From Methylobacterium isbiliense (lineage in GTDB: Bacteria > Pseudomonadota > Alphaproteobacteria > Rhizobiales > Beijerinckiaceae): a stretch of DNA of 64,000 nucleotides. The notes below the pieces were generated by a model, which searched no databases, was not told the origin of the DNA, and was given only the letters and a program-made list of their open reading frames with translations. Positions 43,743 to 53,425 of this stretch are shown here, in pieces. Made by a program: the position numbers and the translations under genes. The first letter of the stretch is position 1. Every line of letters starts with the position of its first letter. Location of the stretch: positions 62,001 to 126,000 of the forward strand of contig NZ_BPQQ01000002.1 of assembly GCF_022179325.1 (NCBI RefSeq). The letters are read 5' to 3'.

Positions 43743-45113
43743 ATGATCGAGACCCCGACCCTCGGCGCCCCCGTCGAGCCCGCGGCACTGGCCGCGCGCC
43801 TCGCCGACGAGAGCGCCCCCGACATCGTCGAAGCCCTCAACGGGGAGGCCCCCGAGGTGGCGGCGGCCATCCTGCTCGGCCTGCCGCACGACCGGGCCGT
43901 CGAGGTGCTCGACCAGCCCGAGCTGGACTGCGCCGCCGACATCATCGAGATGCTGCCGCGCGACCGCGTCGCCTCCTACCTCTCGGCCATGTCGGCCGAC
44001 CGGGCCACCGACCTCATCCGCGAGATCGAGGAGCCGGGCCGCTCGGACCTGCGCGCGCGCCTCGACGCCGAGACCCGCGGCGCCGTCGACCGGCTGATCG
44101 GCTACCCGGAGGAGAGCGTCGGTTCGCTGATGACGACGGAGTTCGTCTCGGTCCCGACCACCTGGACGGTGCGCCAGACACTGGAGCACATCCGCGAGGT
44201 CGAGCGCACCCGCGAGACGGTCTACTCGATCTTCGTGCTCGATCCGCGCACCCGGGCGCTCGCCAAGGCGGTGCCGCTGCGCCGCCTGCTCTCGGGCGAT
44301 CCCGACGACCTGATCCTGTCGGTGGCGCCGGCCCGCCGGCCGATCGTGCTGACGGCGGATGCCGGCCGCGACGAGGCCGCGCGCCTGATCTCCAAGTACG
44401 ACCTCCTGGCCATCCCGGTCGTCGACGAATCGAGCCACGTCATCGGCATCGTCACGGTGGACGACGTCATCGACGCCATGGTCCAGCGCCAGACCGAGCA
44501 GGTGCAGCGCTTCGGCGGCGTGGAGGCCCTGGACGAGCCCTACATGGACATCTCGTTCTGGGAGATGATCCGCAAGCGGGCGGGCTGGCTCTGCGTGCTG
44601 TTCCTGTCCGAGATGCTCACCGCGAGCGCCATGCAGGGCTTCGAGGGCGAGCTGGAGAAGGCGATCGTGCTGACGCTCTTCATCCCGCTGATCATGAGTT
44701 CGGGCGGCAATTCCGGCTCGCAGGCGACCTCGCTGCTGATCCGCGCGCTCGCGCTGCATCAGGTGCGCCTGCGCGACTGGTGGCGGGTGGCGCTGCGCGA
44801 GATTCCCGCCGGCATCACGCTGGGGGCTATCCTCGGGACGATCGGAATCGTGCGGATCGTCATCTGGCAGAAGACCGGCCTGTACGATTACGGCGAGCAC
44901 TGGATGCTGGTGGCGGCGACCGTCGGCACCGCGCTGATCGGCATCGTGCTGTTCGGCTCGCTTGCCGGCTCGATGCTGCCGTTCCTGCTCCAGCGCCTCG
45001 GCTTCGACCCGGCCACCGCCTCGGCCCCGTTCGTCGCCACGCTCGTCGACGTCTCGGGGCTGGTGATCTACTTCACGGTCGCGCTGGTGATCCTGCGGGG
45101 CACGCTGCTGTAG
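43743..45113 (+). CDS. mgtE: Magnesium transporter MgtE
   Basis: A 456-residue Mg2+ channel: an N-terminal MgtE-N superhelical domain (about 10-130), two CBS domains (about 135-260, with SLMTTEFVSVP and VVDESSHVIGIVTVDDVIDAM), and a C-terminal membrane domain with five helices (LFIPLIMSSGGNSGSQATSL and onward). The acidic linker regions gate the channel by Mg2+ binding. ATG 43743 follows a GAAGGTGAGCC leader with a modest Shine-Dalgarno. It is convergent with the CoA-binding protein gene, only 19 bp apart. Confidence 0.95.
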   Translation: MIETPTLGAPVEPAALAARLADESAPDIVEALNGEAPEVAAAILLGLPHDRAVEVLDQPELDCAADIIEMLPRDRVASYLSAMSADRATDLIREIEEPGRSDLRARLDAETRGAVDRLIGYPEESVGSLMTTEFVSVPTTWTVRQTLEHIREVERTRETVYSIFVLDPRTRALAKAVPLRRLLSGDPDDLILSVAPARRPIVLTADAGRDEAARLISKYDLLAIPVVDESSHVIGIVTVDDVIDAMVQRQTEQVQRFGGVEALDEPYMDISFWEMIRKRAGWLCVLFLSEMLTASAMQGFEGELEKAIVLTLFIPLIMSSGGNSGSQATSLLIRALALHQVRLRDWWRVALREIPAGITLGAILGTIGIVRIVIWQKTGLYDYGEHWMLVAATVGTALIGIVLFGSLAGSMLPFLLQRLGFDPATASAPFVATLVDVSGLVIYFTVALVILRGTLL

Positions 45114-45132
45114 GCCCCGTCGGTCGGGCGCG

Positions 45133-45678
45133 TCAGCGCTCCTCGATCGTGAGCTTCTGGAACCCTTTCGGCGCCAGCTTCGGCCGCTTGGCGCTCAGGA
45201 TCCGGGAATTCACGCCGGTCCAGCCGATCTCCCCCGAGAGTCGCCCGTACTCGATCTTCGGGCAGCGGTTCATCACCACGGTGACGCCGCGCGCCTCCGC
45301 CCTGGCGGCGGCCGCGTCGTTGCGCACGCCGAGCTGCATCCAGATCACCTCCGGCAGCGGGTCGAGGGCCAGCGCCTCGTCCACGAGGGGCCCGGCCGCC
45401 TCGGAATTGCGGAAGATCTCGACCATGTCGACCGGGCGGCCGAGATCGGCGAGGCGCCCGACCACTTGCTTGCCCAGCAGCGCCTGCCCGGCGAGGCCCG
45501 GATTGACCGGGATCACGTCGTAGCCGCGCTCGATGAGGTACTTGGTGACGATCCAGCTCGGCCGGGCCGGGTTGGCCGAGGCGCCGACGAGCGCGATCGC
45601 GCGCACCCGCCGCAGCAGGGCGCGCAGCGCGGCATCGTCGTAGCGGTCGTGGCGGGCGGGGTCGAAGGCGTCGGTCAT
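45133..45678 (-). CDS. CoA-binding domain protein (YccU-like)
   Basis: A 181-residue single Rossmann-type CoA-binding domain, with the N-terminal LVGASANPARPSWIV loop, YDVIPVNPGLAG and DMVEIFRN segments matching the family (Pfam CoA_binding_2). The biochemical role of these stand-alone proteins is unknown. The C-terminal extension after residue 135 is basic (KRPKLAPKGFQK). Convergent with mgtE. Confidence 0.9.
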   Translation of the reverse strand: MTDAFDPARHDRYDDAALRALLRRVRAIALVGASANPARPSWIVTKYLIERGYDVIPVNPGLAGQALLGKQVVGRLADLGRPVDMVEIFRNSEAAGPLVDEALALDPLPEVIWMQLGVRNDAAAARAEARGVTVVMNRCPKIEYGRLSGEIGWTGVNSRILSAKRPKLAPKGFQKLTIEER

Positions 45679-45757
45679 CGGCGGCTCGCGGCGTGGGACC
45701 GGCTCCTTCGCACGGGAGCGCGCGCCGACGCCAGTCCCCCGGCTGCGGGCGCCCGCC

Positions 45758-45928
45758 TCACCCCTTGGCGGAGGGCGTGATGCCGAGTTCGGCGAGCTTG
45801 GCGTGCACGGCGGTGACCGGGCGCTTCAGCTTCAGGCTCATCACCTCCGGCGACACGCCCTCGCGGGCCATCGCCCGCAGCTGCTGCACGGTCTCGAAGG
45901 TCCAACCGGCCTCGGCGGTCTCGCTCAT
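45758..45928 (-). CDS. Small conserved-type protein, 56 residues
   Basis: Encodes 56 residues beginning MSETAEAGWTFETV and ending TPSAKG. AAGGAGGG lies 5 nt upstream of the ATG, close to a perfect Shine-Dalgarno and far stronger than for most genes here. A helix-turn-helix-like pattern is seen: WTFETVQQLRAMAREGVS then MSLKLKRPVTAVHAKLAELG, similar to short DNA-binding or SANT-like rhizobial proteins. The gene is too short for many searches. No function is assigned. Confidence 0.75.
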   Translation of the reverse strand: MSETAEAGWTFETVQQLRAMAREGVSPEVMSLKLKRPVTAVHAKLAELGITPSAKG

Positions 45929-46054
45929 GGCGTCCCTCCTTCGTTGCGGCCGCGGCTCGCGGCGGCCCGGATCCCGGCAGTTAGGGATCGGATCGGCGCC
46001 GGCAACCCGTCGGCGGCGCTTGACGGCGCGCGCCCCGCGTCGCACATCGCCGCC

Positions 46055-46462
46055 ATCAGCCGGCCGGGCGGCCGCTCCGCGTCCCGCGCGGGGAGGAAAG
46101 TCCGGGCTCCATGGAGAGACGGTGCCGGATAACATCCGGCGGGGGCGACCCCAGGGACAGTGCCACAGAGAACAGACCGCCGCCGGGCTCGCGCCCGCCG
46201 CGGCAAGGGTGAAACGGTGCGGTAAGAGCGCACCGCGGACGCGGCAACGCGGACGGCACGGCAAACCCCACCGGGAGCAAAACCGAATAGGGGCGACACG
46301 GGCGGGCCGAAAGGCCCGCGCAGGCCCGATCTCCAGGCCCGTCGCCCGGGTTGGTTGCTCGAGGCGGCCGGCAACGGCCGTCCCAGAGGAATGGCCGCCA
46401 CGTCCGGGGGATCCTCGCGGATCGCCCGGGCCCTACAGAACCCGGCTTACAGGCCGGCTGAT
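46055..46462 (+). ncRNA. rnpB: RNase P RNA (class A, M1 RNA)
   Basis: The catalytic RNA of RNase P, which removes 5' leaders from pre-tRNAs. The universally conserved GAGGAAAGTCCGGGCTCC stretch begins near 46093, and the 3' core ACAGAACCCGGCTTACAGG (46436-46454) completes P4 pairing. The ends are fixed by a perfect 11-bp closing helix P1: ATCAGCCGGCC (46055-46065) with GGCCGGCTGAT (46452-46462). Size of about 408 nt is normal for alphaproteobacteria. Confidence 0.97.
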
Positions 46463-46819
46463 ACCCTCATCCTCTCCGCCGCCAGCGAACGGGGCCGCAA
46501 GGCTTCGTTAACGTTGCTGACGTCTGATCGGGACCGGCGTGGGCGCGTGCGTCCCGCGCCCGCGCGTTGACGCTCCCGGAGGCCCATGTTAGCCCGAGTC
46601 ACCCCGTCCGCGGCGCCTTCCGAACCGCCGGCTGCAACCTGTGCGCGCAGGATGGCTCGCCGTGCGACGCCTGCCGGAGCGGGAATGGCGGCGCCGCGGC
46701 GCCCAGACCGGCCGAACTCGCGGCCCGTTCGGAGTGCGGGGATCCATGCACCGTCACGTGTACGACCGCGCCGCCTCTGCGTGGCCCGTTCATCCGTTGT
46801 CGTCTCCGGGGGCTGTGCG
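46463..46819. other. Intergenic region between rnpB and rsmH
   Basis: About 357 bp. An open frame in phase with rsmH extends back to 46586 but is Arg/Pro-rich and unlike RsmH, so it is treated as leader. The segment GTTAACGTTGCTGACGTC near 46505 is the AT-richest part and may hold the rsmH promoter. No mraZ gene and no terminator-like hairpin was seen. Confidence 0.5.
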
Positions 46820-47851
46820 ATGAGCGCGGGCGAGGGCGCTTCGCCCGTCCCCCATATCCCGGTGCTGCTCGACGAGGTCGCCGCGGCCCTGCGCCTCGGC
46901 GAGGTGGCGGGCGTGTTCGTGGACGGCACCTTCGGGGCCGGCGGTTACACGCGCGCGATCCTCGACGCCGATCCGCAGAACCGCGTGATCGCCATCGACC
47001 GCGACCCCACCGCCATCGCGGCGGGCCGTGCGCTCGCCGGCGCGATGGACGGCCGCCTCGTGCTGGTCGAGGGCCGGTTCGGCGACCTCGACGCGCTGGC
47101 GGCGGACCGGGGCTGCCCCGCCGTCGATGCGGTGGTGCTCGATGTCGGCGTGTCCTCGATGCAGCTCGACCGCGCCGAGCGCGGCTTCTCGTTCCGCCAC
47201 GACGGCCCGCTCGACATGCGCATGGGGGCGGAGGGGCCGAGCGCCGCCGACCTCGTCAACGAGGCCTCCGAGGCCGAACTCGCCGACATCATCTACCTGT
47301 ACGGCGAGGAACGCCGGTCGCGGGCGGTGGCGCGCGCGATCCTGGAGGCGCGCCGCCGGGCGCCGATCACCCGTACGGCGGCGCTGGCCGACCTCGTCGC
47401 GGGCGTGGTGCGGGCCGAACCCGGCAGCGGCATCCATCCGGCGACCCGCACCTTCCAGGCCCTGCGCATCGCCGTGAACGACGAACTCGGCGAGTTGCAG
47501 CGGGCGCTGCACGCGGCGGAGCGCATCCTGCGCCCGGGCGGGCGGCTCGTGGTCGTGACCTTCCACTCGCTGGAAGACCGCATCGTCAAGCAGTTCCTCT
47601 CGGCCCGCAGCGGCCGGGCCGTGTCGGCCTCGCGCCACGTGCCGATGGCGGCCAAGCCCGTGCCGCGCAGCTTCACCCTCGTCACCAAGGGGCCGGTCGG
47701 CCCGGGCGAGGCGGAGGCCGCCCGCAACCCGCGGGCGCGCTCGGCGAAGCTGCGGGCGGGCGAGCGCACCGACGCGCCTGTGCCCGAACCCCTGGCCTCG
47801 CTCGAAGCGCTGGCCGCCCTCCCCTCCCGCGACCGCGGAGGCCGCCGGTGA
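46820..47851 (+). CDS. rsmH: 16S rRNA (cytosine1402-N4)-methyltransferase
   Basis: Methylates N4 of C1402 in the ribosomal P site. The 343-residue protein has the SAM-binding [16 protein letters not shown], the [15 protein letters not shown] motif, [15 protein letters not shown] and the C-terminal [16 protein letters not shown]. It opens the division and cell wall cluster, and its TGA overlaps the GTG of ftsL. ATG 46820 gives the family-typical start ([11 protein letters not shown] soon after). Confidence 0.95.
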   Translation: MSAGEGASPVPHIPVLLDEVAAALRLGEVAGVFVDGTFGAGGYTRAILDADPQNRVIAIDRDPTAIAAGRALAGAMDGRLVLVEGRFGDLDALAADRGCPAVDAVVLDVGVSSMQLDRAERGFSFRHDGPLDMRMGAEGPSAADLVNEASEAELADIIYLYGEERRSRAVARAILEARRRAPITRTAALADLVAGVVRAEPGSGIHPATRTFQALRIAVNDELGELQRALHAAERILRPGGRLVVVTFHSLEDRIVKQFLSARSGRAVSASRHVPMAAKPVPRSFTLVTKGPVGPGEAEAARNPRARSAKLRAGERTDAPVPEPLASLEALAALPSRDRGGRR

Positions 47852-48279
47852 TCCGCCTCCTGCATCTCGCCGCCATCGCGGGGCTGATCGCCTCGGCCAT
47901 CTACGCCTACTCGATCAAGTACGACACGCTCTACCAGGCCGAGCAGGTCGCCAAGCTGAAGACCCGCCTGCGCAAGGAGCGCGAGGCGATCGCGGTGCTG
48001 CGCGCCGAGTGGCAGCTCCTGACGCGGCCCGACCGGCTCCAGGCGGCGGTCGACAAGTACCTGACCCTGGAGGCGAGCGGCGCGGGCCATCTCGGGCGCT
48101 TCGCCGACCTGCCGGCCCGCGCGGACCGGGGGGACGAGATCGCCCGCAAGCTCGAGAGCCTGGGCCTGTTCGCCACCGCGACCCCGGGCGCCCGGGAGCG
48201 CGCGGCCTCGACCCCCGGCCGCGACGAGCCCCGCACCACCGGATCCACGTCCACCCGCACGCCGACGGCGACGAGGTAA
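47848..48279 (+). CDS. ftsL: Cell division protein FtsL
   Basis: A 143-residue bitopic protein: short N-terminus, one TM (about residues 3-22, [19 protein letters not shown]), then a coiled coil with heptad-like Leu/Lys pattern and the [11 protein letters not shown] motif found in alphaproteobacterial FtsL. The C-terminal tail is Pro/Thr/Arg-rich. GTG start at 47848 overlaps the rsmH stop as GTGA, with GGAGG just upstream. Position between rsmH and ftsI confirms identity. FtsL bridges FtsQB and FtsWI in the divisome. Confidence 0.88.
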   Translation: MIRLLHLAAIAGLIASAIYAYSIKYDTLYQAEQVAKLKTRLRKEREAIAVLRAEWQLLTRPDRLQAAVDKYLTLEASGAGHLGRFADLPARADRGDEIARKLESLGLFATATPGARERAASTPGRDEPRTTGSTSTRTPTATR

Positions 48280-48285
48280 CCTGCC

Positions 48286-50064
48286 GTGTCCGACGCAACT
48301 CCCGATCCGGCCCCGATCACCGCCGAGGCGAGCGCCGCACCGGCGCGCGCGGGCGGCCTCCCGGCCGTGCTGCGGGCGATGTTCCGCTTCGCCGTGGAGC
48401 GCAGCGCCGCCCGCGTCGGCCTCGTCGGCCTCGTCTTCTGCACGGTCTTCGCGGTCATCGCGGGGCGCCTCGTGACGATGGCGCTGTTCCCCGACGATCC
48501 GACCGGCACCGCGCAGCGCGCGGCGGCCGGCGCCTCGACGGCGATCCGGCCCGACATCGTCGACCGCAACGGCGAGATCCTGGCCACCGACATCCGCACG
48601 GTGTCGCTCTTCGCCGAGCCGAAGAACATCTACGACAAGGACGAGGCGGTCGAACTCCTCACCGCCGTGCTGCCGGGCCTCAACGCCCGCGAGCTGCGCG
48701 AGAAGCTGAGCAGCAAGAAGGGCTTCGTCTGGGTCAAGCGCGAGATCACGCCCAAGCAGCAGGCCGAGGTGCACCGGCTCGGCATCCCGGGCATCGGCTT
48801 CCTTCCCGACCACAAGCGGGTCTATCCGAACGGCGTCGCGGCCGCCCACGTGCTGGGATTCGCCAACCTCGACAACGTCGGCATCGCCGGCATCGAGAAG
48901 TACATCGACAAGTCCGGCCTCAAGGACCTCAACAGCCTGGGCTTCATCCAGCGCGCCGCCGACCTCGCCCCGGTGCGGCTCTCCCTCGACCTGCGCGCCC
49001 AGCACGCGGTGCGCGACGAGCTCGTCAAGGGCATGGAGCATTTCCGCGCCAAGGCCGCGGCCGGGCTGATCCTCGACGTCGTCACGGGCGAGGTGATCGC
49101 GCTGGTGTCGCTGCCGGATTTCGACCCGAACGAGCCCGCCGACGCGCTCCATCCCGACCGCATCAACCGAATGAACGTCGGCGTCTACGAGATGGGCTCG
49201 ACCTTCAAGGCCGTCACCACCGCGATGGCGATCGACTCGGGCAAGTTCACCATCAACTCGACCTTCGACACGGCGGGCGGCGTGCTGCGCTACGGCCGCC
49301 AGGTCATCCACGAGTACCACGGCACCGGGCGCGTCCTGACCGTGCCGGAGGTGTTCATCCACTCCTCCAACATCGGCTCGGCCAAGATGGCGCTCGGCGT
49401 CGGCGTTCCGGGCCACAAGGCCTTCCTGAAGAAGATGGGCCTGCTCGACCGGATGCGCACCGAGCTGCCGGAGAGCGCCGAGCCGATCGTCCCGGCCCGC
49501 TGGAGCGAGATCAACACCATCACGATCGCCTTCGGCCACGGCCTCGCGGTGGCGCCGATCCAGGCGGCGGCGGCGGTGGCGGCGCTGGCCAACGGCGGCG
49601 AACTCGTCACCCCGACCTTCCTGAAGCGCTCGGAGGCGGAGGCGCACGAGAAGGGCGCCCGGGTGATCTCGCCCCAGACCAGCGAGGCGCTGCGCTTCAT
49701 CATGCGGATGAACGCGGTCCACGGCTCGGCCAAGAAGTCGGCGATCCCCGGCTACTTCATCGGCGGCAAGACCGGCACCGCCGAGAAGGTGATCAACGGC
49801 CGCTACGCCAAGAACCGGCTGTTCACCACCTTCATGGCGATCTCGCCCGCCGACAAGCCGCGCTACCTCTTCCTGACCATCATGGACGAGCCGCAGCCCG
49901 CGCCCGAGACCTTCGGCTACGCCACGGCCGCCTGGAACTCCGGGACGATCACCGGCCGGATCATCGAGCGGGTCGGCCCGGTGCTGGGCATCCCGCCGCG
50001 CTTCGAGCCGCCGGAAAAGCCCTTCCCGCAGATGGTGAAGCTGGGCGCCTGGGGCACCCGATAG
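48286..50064 (+). CDS. ftsI: Peptidoglycan transpeptidase FtsI (PBP3)
   Basis: Septal D,D-transpeptidase. The 592-residue class B PBP has an N-terminal TM (about residues 45-66), a dimerisation domain, and the transpeptidase domain with Ser305-Thr-Phe-Lys308, Ser360-Ser-Asn362 and Lys495-Thr-Gly497. Start is GTG 48286, preceded by GAGG, 6 bp after ftsL. It is the last gene before the palindrome-rich gap that separates it from murE. Confidence 0.95.
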   Translation: MSDATPDPAPITAEASAAPARAGGLPAVLRAMFRFAVERSAARVGLVGLVFCTVFAVIAGRLVTMALFPDDPTGTAQRAAAGASTAIRPDIVDRNGEILATDIRTVSLFAEPKNIYDKDEAVELLTAVLPGLNARELREKLSSKKGFVWVKREITPKQQAEVHRLGIPGIGFLPDHKRVYPNGVAAAHVLGFANLDNVGIAGIEKYIDKSGLKDLNSLGFIQRAADLAPVRLSLDLRAQHAVRDELVKGMEHFRAKAAAGLILDVVTGEVIALVSLPDFDPNEPADALHPDRINRMNVGVYEMGSTFKAVTTAMAIDSGKFTINSTFDTAGGVLRYGRQVIHEYHGTGRVLTVPEVFIHSSNIGSAKMALGVGVPGHKAFLKKMGLLDRMRTELPESAEPIVPARWSEINTITIAFGHGLAVAPIQAAAAVAALANGGELVTPTFLKRSEAEAHEKGARVISPQTSEALRFIMRMNAVHGSAKKSAIPGYFIGGKTGTAEKVINGRYAKNRLFTTFMAISPADKPRYLFLTIMDEPQPAPETFGYATAAWNSGTITGRIIERVGPVLGIPPRFEPPEKPFPQMVKLGAWGTR

Positions 50065-50143
50065 CGGCGGGCCTCGACCCTGGCGGCACGGGAGCCTAGG
50101 AGTACGACCGGAATCGAACGCGGAACGGGCGTGACGCGGGGGA

Positions 50144-50328
50144 CCCCTCTCCCGGGTGGGAGAGGGGCAGGGGTGAGGGTGTGACGCTTCCGGTGACACG
50201 GTGAGCGTGGTGAGGGGAGCGGGACGGGTCCGGTTCAGCCACGAGCCTCCGTGCTGGCCCCGGGCCTCGTCGAGCCTTCCTGCGGCACCCTTCGGCACCC
50301 TCACCCCTCCCCCCACCCGGGAGAGGGG
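50144..50328. repeat. Nested palindromes between ftsI and murE
   Basis: CCCCTCTCCC-GGGT-GGGAGAGGGG (50144-50167) is a perfect 10-bp hairpin. A second, imperfect copy in inverted order is at 50304-50328. AGGGGTGAGGGTG (50169-50181) and CACCCTCACCCCT (50296-50308) are a perfect 13-bp inverted pair bracketing about 115 bp, so the whole 185 bp can fold as one large stem with terminal hairpins. This resembles dispersed palindromic repeats seen in GC-rich methylobacteria-like genomes (inference). It separates the murE group from ftsI. Confidence 0.75.
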
Positions 50329-50374
50329 ATCCCGCGCATCACTCGTCACCGTGTCACACTTCTGGCCGTCAGAA

Positions 50375-51871
50375 ATGGCCGAGCAGGCGGAACGGATGCG
50401 CGCGACCGACACAGCCCCGACGCTGGGCACCCTGTTTCCCGAGGCGGCCGGCCCGGCCGCCGGGATCCCCGTGGCGGGTCTGACCGCCGACAGCCGCCGG
50501 GTCGGCCCGGGCTTCGTCTTCGTGGCGGTGCCGGGCACCAAGGCGGACGGCCGGCTCTTTGCGGCCCAGGCCGCCGCGGCCGGCGCGGTCGCGATGGCGG
50601 CCGAAGGCCCCCGCCCGGCCGCGCTGCCGGAGGCGGTGGCCTATCTCCCGGTGGAGGATGCCCGCCGCGCGCTCGCGCTCGCCGCCGCCCGCCTGCATCC
50701 GCACCAGCCCGGCACGGTGGTGGCCGTCACGGGCACCAGCGGCAAGAGCTCGGTCGCCGACTTCGTGCGCCAGATCGCGGCGCGGCTCGGACGGCGCTCG
50801 GCGAGCCTCGGCACCCTCGGCGTCGTGACGAGCGACGGCGCCGCCTACGGCTCGCTCACCACGCCCGACCCCGTCACCCTGCACGAGACCCTGGCGCGCC
50901 TCGCCGCGGACGGCATCACGGACCTGGCCATGGAGGCCTCCTCGCACGGCATCGAGCAGCGGCGCCTCGACGGCGTGCGGCTCGCGGCGGCGGGTTTCAC
51001 CAATCTCGGCCACGACCACCTCGACTACCACCACACGCCGGAGGCGTACCTCGCCGCCAAGGCGCGCCTGTTCGAGACGCTGCTGCCCGAGGGCGCCACC
51101 GCCGTGGTGAACGCGGACGGCCCGCAGGCCGACCGGGTGCAGGCCGCGGTTCGCGCCCGCGGACTGCCGCTGATGACCACGGGCCGGGCGGGCGAGACCC
51201 TGCGCCTCGTGCAGGCCGAGACCCGCGGCTTCGCCCAGCACCTGACCGTCGCGGCCGAGGGACGCGACCACCGCGTCGCGCTGCCGCTCGTCGGCGCCTT
51301 CCAGGTGGAGAACGCCCTCGTGGCGGCGGCCCTGGTGCTCGCCACCGAGGCCGGGCGCGGACGCGCGGCCGAGGTGCTGGCGGCGCTGAGCGGCCTTGCC
51401 GGCGTACCGGGCCGGCTGGAGCGGGTCGGCACCGTCGACGGGGCGCTCTGCGTGGTGGATTACGCCCACAAGCCGGAGGCGCTGGCCGGGGTGCTCGCGG
51501 CGTTGCGGCCCTTCGCCCAGGGGCGCCTCGTCTGCGTGATGGGCTGCGGCGGCGACCGCGACCGGGCCAAGCGCCCGATGATGGGCCGCATCGCGGCGGA
51601 GGGCGCCGACCGCGTCATCGTGACCGACGACAATCCCCGCAGCGAGGACCCGGCCGCGATCCGGGCCGAGATCCTGGCCGCCGCGCCCGGTGCCGAGGAG
51701 ATCGGCGACCGGGCCGAGGCGATCCGCGCGGCCGTGCGGGACCTGCGCGAGGGCGATGTGCTGGTGGTGGCCGGCAAAGGCCATGAAACCGGCCAGATCG
51801 TCGGCGACCGCACATGGCCGTTCTCGGACCGCGATGCGGTCCTGGCCGCGATCGAGGAGACGCGCGCATGA
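50375..51871 (+). CDS. murE: UDP-MurNAc-tripeptide synthetase (meso-diaminopimelate adding)
   Basis: Adds meso-diaminopimelate to UDP-MurNAc-L-Ala-D-Glu. The protein (498 residues from 50375) has the P-loop TGTSGKSS, the LTTPDPVTLHE and MEASSHGIEQ motifs, the SER/YAHKPEAL region and the meso-A2pm-specific DNPRSED motif. Start is uncertain: ATG 50375 is used, ATG 50396 (preceded by a purine-rich AGGCGGAA) is nearly as good, and the open frame further upstream is spurious, crossing the palindromes. The last 4 bp overlap murF (ATGA). Confidence 0.93.
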   Translation: MAEQAERMRATDTAPTLGTLFPEAAGPAAGIPVAGLTADSRRVGPGFVFVAVPGTKADGRLFAAQAAAAGAVAMAAEGPRPAALPEAVAYLPVEDARRALALAAARLHPHQPGTVVAVTGTSGKSSVADFVRQIAARLGRRSASLGTLGVVTSDGAAYGSLTTPDPVTLHETLARLAADGITDLAMEASSHGIEQRRLDGVRLAAAGFTNLGHDHLDYHHTPEAYLAAKARLFETLLPEGATAVVNADGPQADRVQAAVRARGLPLMTTGRAGETLRLVQAETRGFAQHLTVAAEGRDHRVALPLVGAFQVENALVAAALVLATEAGRGRAAEVLAALSGLAGVPGRLERVGTVDGALCVVDYAHKPEALAGVLAALRPFAQGRLVCVMGCGGDRDRAKRPMMGRIAAEGADRVIVTDDNPRSEDPAAIRAEILAAAPGAEEIGDRAEAIRAAVRDLREGDVLVVAGKGHETGQIVGDRTWPFSDRDAVLAAIEETRA

Positions 51872-53322
51872 CAGAGCCACTCTGGACCCTCGAGGCCGCC
51901 GCCGCCGCCATCGGCGCGCGCCTCGACGACGAGTCCCGGCCGCTCGGCGGACTGTCCATCGACACCCGCACCCTGAAGGTCGGCGACCTCTTCTTCGCCA
52001 TCCGGGGCGAGGCCCGCGACGGCCACGACTTCGTGCGCGACGCGCTGGCGCGCGGGGCGGGCGCGGCCGTGGTGAGCGCCGCGCGGGCGCCCGATCTCGC
52101 CGGAGCCGGCCCGCTCCTGGTGGTGCCGGAGGCCGGGGACGATCCCGTCCTCGCCGCCATGCGGGCGCTCGCGGTCGCCGCCCGCGCCCGCAGCGCCGCC
52201 CGCATCGTCGCCGTCACGGGATCGGTCGGCAAGACCGGCACCAAGGAGGCGCTGCGCCACGTGCTGGCCGCGCAGGGGCCGACGCACGCTTCGGTCGCCT
52301 CCTACAACAACCATTGGGGCGTGCCCCTGACGCTGGGCCGCATGCCGGCCGCCAGCGCCTTCGGGGTGTTCGAGATCGGAATGAACCACGCGGGCGAGAT
52401 CGCCCCGCTGACCCGGCTCGTGCGGCCCGAGATCGCCATCGTCACCACGATCGAGCCGGTGCACATCGAGCATTTCCGCTCGCTGTCGGGCATCGCCGAC
52501 GCCAAGGGCGAGATCTTCGCCGGCCTGGAGCCGGGGGGCATCGCGATCCTCAACCGCGACAATCCGAGCTTCGAGCGCCTGAGCGCCCACGCGCTGGCCT
52601 CGCGGGCCGGGCGGGTCGTGAGCTTCGGCGAGCATCCGCAGGCCGACGTGCGGGCCGAGCGGATCGTGATGCGGCCCGACCTGTCGATCGTGGACGCGCA
52701 GGTGCAGGGCATTCCGGTCACCTACCAGCTCGGCACGCCGGGGCGCCACACGGCGCTCAACTCGCTCGCCGTGATGGCGGCGGTGCATGCGCTCGGCGCC
52801 GATCTCGCGCTCGCGGCCCTGTCGCTCGCGCAGCTGCGCCCGCCGGTGGGCCGCGGCGAGCGCACGGTGCTGCACTTGCCCGAGGGCGAGGCGCTCCTCG
52901 TCGACGAGAGCTACAACGCCAACCCGGCCTCGGTGCGCGCGGCCCTCGCGACGCTCGCCGGCATCGCGGTGGAGCCCCCGGGGCGGCGCATCGCCGTGCT
53001 CGGCGACATGCTGGAACTCGGTGCCGAGGCGGCGCGCCTTCACCGGGATCTCGCCGGGAGCGTGCGCGAGCACGGGATCGACCTCGTCCACACCGCCGGG
53101 CCGATGATGGCCGAGTTGTGGGCCGCCCTCCCCACCCCGCAGCGCGGCGTCTCGGCCCCGGCCTCGGCTGACCTCCTCGACGCGGTGGTCGCCGGGATCC
53201 GGCCGGGCGACGCCGTGATGGTCAAGGGCTCGAACAGCACCCGCATGGGCCGGATTGTCGAGGCCCTCAAAGCCCGCTACGGGGGCGCCGCCCCGGACCG
53301 TGCCGTCGGCCGGTCCGGGTAG
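51868..53322 (+). CDS. murF: UDP-MurNAc-pentapeptide synthetase (D-Ala-D-Ala adding)
   Basis: Adds D-alanyl-D-alanine to the UDP-MurNAc-tripeptide. The 484-residue Mur ligase has the P-loop [12 protein letters not shown], the [11 protein letters not shown]-type motif (here [11 protein letters not shown]), [15 protein letters not shown] and the C-terminal [14 protein letters not shown] 51868 overlaps the murE stop, with GAGGAGA a few bases upstream. Confidence 0.94.
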   Translation: MTEPLWTLEAAAAAIGARLDDESRPLGGLSIDTRTLKVGDLFFAIRGEARDGHDFVRDALARGAGAAVVSAARAPDLAGAGPLLVVPEAGDDPVLAAMRALAVAARARSAARIVAVTGSVGKTGTKEALRHVLAAQGPTHASVASYNNHWGVPLTLGRMPAASAFGVFEIGMNHAGEIAPLTRLVRPEIAIVTTIEPVHIEHFRSLSGIADAKGEIFAGLEPGGIAILNRDNPSFERLSAHALASRAGRVVSFGEHPQADVRAERIVMRPDLSIVDAQVQGIPVTYQLGTPGRHTALNSLAVMAAVHALGADLALAALSLAQLRPPVGRGERTVLHLPEGEALLVDESYNANPASVRAALATLAGIAVEPPGRRIAVLGDMLELGAEAARLHRDLAGSVREHGIDLVHTAGPMMAELWAALPTPQRGVSAPASADLLDAVVAGIRPGDAVMVKGSNSTRMGRIVEALKARYGGAAPDRAVGRSG

Positions 53323-53425
53323 CCCCCCGCCACGCCGGTTGCCGCCCGCGCGCCCGGAGCAGACCCACGCGGCGCCGCCAGCCTCCCTGGCCCGGCGCTC
53401 ACCTCAGAGACGGGATGAGCCCCGG

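Noticed and set aside
47293-50541. A 1082-codon antisense frame over rsmH-ftsI
   Set aside because: The opposite strand encodes the well-defined rsmH, ftsL and ftsI. The antisense product is His/Arg/Asp/Gly-rich without motifs.
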